Shown one piece after another: positions 63,901 through 64,000 of a stretch of DNA of 64,000 bases. The DNA is taken from positions 1 through 64,000 of the forward strand of contig JAGKWO010000023.1 in NCBI GenBank assembly GCA_021151835.1, read 5' to 3'. The notes under the pieces were generated by a model, which searched no databases, was not told the DNA's origin, and worked only from the letters and a program-made list of their open reading frames with translations. Each line of letters begins with the position of its first letter. Position 1 is the first letter of the stretch. Source of the stretch: Gammaproteobacteria bacterium (lineage in GTDB: Bacteria > Pseudomonadota > Gammaproteobacteria > Pseudomonadales > Cellvibrionaceae). The position numbers and the translations under genes were made by a program.

Positions 63901-64000
63901 TTGGCTTCGGCTTTGCCATCAGCACCCAGGGTTTGGAATAACACCGGATGATCCTCGTCGCGGCCGATGGAATCCATATAACCGCTGCCTTTGGCGATAT
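60918..64000 (-). CDS. Alpha-2-macroglobulin family protein, 5' end outside the window
   Basis: A periplasmic protease-trapping protein. The visible part is about 1027 residues and is open through the right edge, where reading continues ...KGSGYMDSIGRDEDHP. The bait/MG region, the thioester motif GCIEQTTS (Cys-x-Glu-Gln, near 62320) and C-terminal alpha-alpha toroid repeats (SYWPGDGYVNEWASSYAGHFLLEAK in pieces) are present. The N-terminal domains and signal lie beyond 64000. Often linked to a PBP1C gene (pbpC), which is not in this window. Confidence 0.93.
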   Translation of the reverse strand, partial: IAKGSGYMDSIGRDEDHPVLFQTLGADGKAEANRNVEINVYEIGWRWWWDEEQENLAEYFNNSVRTPVHTETLVSDANGRINWKLEKGKYDWGRHIIRVCDIDSGDAGHCAGEVVYLGWSYDSSAQSDSATQLMLSTDKEKYAVGDVAKVRLPKAREGRILLSLENGTRVLESRWLDLQPGQTEIEIPITQAMAPNVYANVMLLLPHQERVAEAPMRLYGIVPLLVENPQTRLQPTLDVAEKVRPETEFTIKVGEQNKRAMTYTVAMVDEGLLGLTNFHVPDAHSYFYKREALGVRTWDLFDQVVGAYGASLERVLAVGGSDAALDAERKRRERRFPPVVQFLGAFELKAGEVREHKIKLPPYMGSVRIMLVAGDTAHNAKKEDAVTAYGNAEKTVTVTQPVTLFATLPRVLGPGESVNLPVNVFVSETTIKTVEISVEANEIFTVEKGSAQLQFSEPGDAIASLKLKVNDRIGKGRVKVTARSGDEVATQEIYIDSRAANPPTTVWESKLLQPGETWQSPLNVNGMVGTNVASLEVSTLPPLNLDERLEYLIGYPHGCIEQTTSAVFPQLRLAKLVNLTDTQKAEIDNNIAAGIKRLASFQHASGGFSYWPGDGYVNEWASSYAGHFLLEAKRAGYSVPKNLIDNWVKYQSSAARNPQINGNYYDEMVLAYRLYTLALADKAELPAMNRLRETFKAKVSAEQTDYRVPARWLLAMSYQHVGLKEAAQDVLGPLSNTVPAYKDAGYTYGSDLRDRGLLLATLVSVNANKELTWQVAEQVANNLSSGDWYSTQSISWALLAMSEFAAINTSANGIKFAVQQQGEKHWVTQGSNNTIFKMAINDPQVSVRNDHDAPIRVLVSNRGIPANLQEEPSSNGLDMTVDFFTLDNKPLSVEQLPQGQDFVAEVTVRGEFDKLLTGNIENIALTAVVPSGWQIRNERLEGAQMPKGIDYMDIRDDRVLAYYSLWRDYYWNYRYQERNQTSVTLRIILNASYAGKFYLPGWHTSAMYNEKIQAKTKGYWVEVVAK

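Overview
The window looks like chromosomal DNA of a polysaccharide-degrading gammaproteobacterium, most likely Cellvibrio or a close relative. The evidence is a complete beta-mannan module, a secreted protein with a CBM5/12-type domain joined by a poly-Ser linker (a Cellvibrio hallmark), a full type II secretion operon, and ordinary gammaproteobacterial housekeeping genes (xseB-ispA-dxs, yaaA, recQ). I see no tRNA, rRNA, CRISPR array, insertion sequence or phage gene.

Layout. (1) 1-9660, mannan module. Minus-strand genes encode a sodium:solute symporter, a GH130 mannosylglucose phosphorylase, a mannobiose 2-epimerase and a secreted GH5 mannanase. A divergent LacI-type regulator, a small Cys-containing secreted protein and a second AGE-family enzyme (candidate mannose isomerase) follow. 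(2) 9732-19168, nine tightly packed minus-strand genes: four encode a TolQ/ExbB protein, two ExbD/TolR proteins and a TonB-like protein with an AgmX/PglI-type C-terminus, and five encode exported proteins, three of them TPR proteins. This is an Agl/Glt-like trans-envelope machine of unknown function. (3) 19440-32424, type II secretion operon gspCDEFGHIJKLMN ending in apbE. (4) 32941-36072, xseB-ispA-dxs. (5) 36492-41629, two MFS permeases, a Gfo/Idh/MocA oxidoreductase and a TIM-barrel isomerase, probably for an unidentified sugar. (6) 41683-52804, mixed genes: recQ, CBM5/12-DPBB protein, AraC regulator, OmpA-family protein with a duplicated domain, YceI/cytochrome b561 pair, thioesterase, M48 lipoprotein protease, DUF4265-like protein, yaaA, TfoX-N protein. 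(7) 52887-57163, signalling block: receiver-PilZ-like protein, outer-membrane barrel protein, PstS-like periplasmic protein, diguanylate cyclase. (8) 57222-60750, gluconeogenic block tpiA-fba-fbp. (9) 60918 to the right edge, an alpha-2-macroglobulin cut off at its N-terminus by the window.

How the parts connect. Five sites resembling TGTAACCGNTTACA lie upstream of the symporter/lacI pair, the GH130-epimerase genes, the second AGE gene (two sites) and the tpiA-fba-fbp block. This suggests one LacI-family regulon joining mannan use to lower glycolysis/gluconeogenesis. The type II system would export the mannanase and other hydrolases. The second AGE gene has a well-formed promoter overlapping an operator, but an intrinsic terminator sits in its leader, which suggests attenuation or a short leader RNA.

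The best candidate for an under-described system is the Agl/Glt-like operon. One of its two ExbD proteins has Asn where ExbD normally has the proton-relay Asp.
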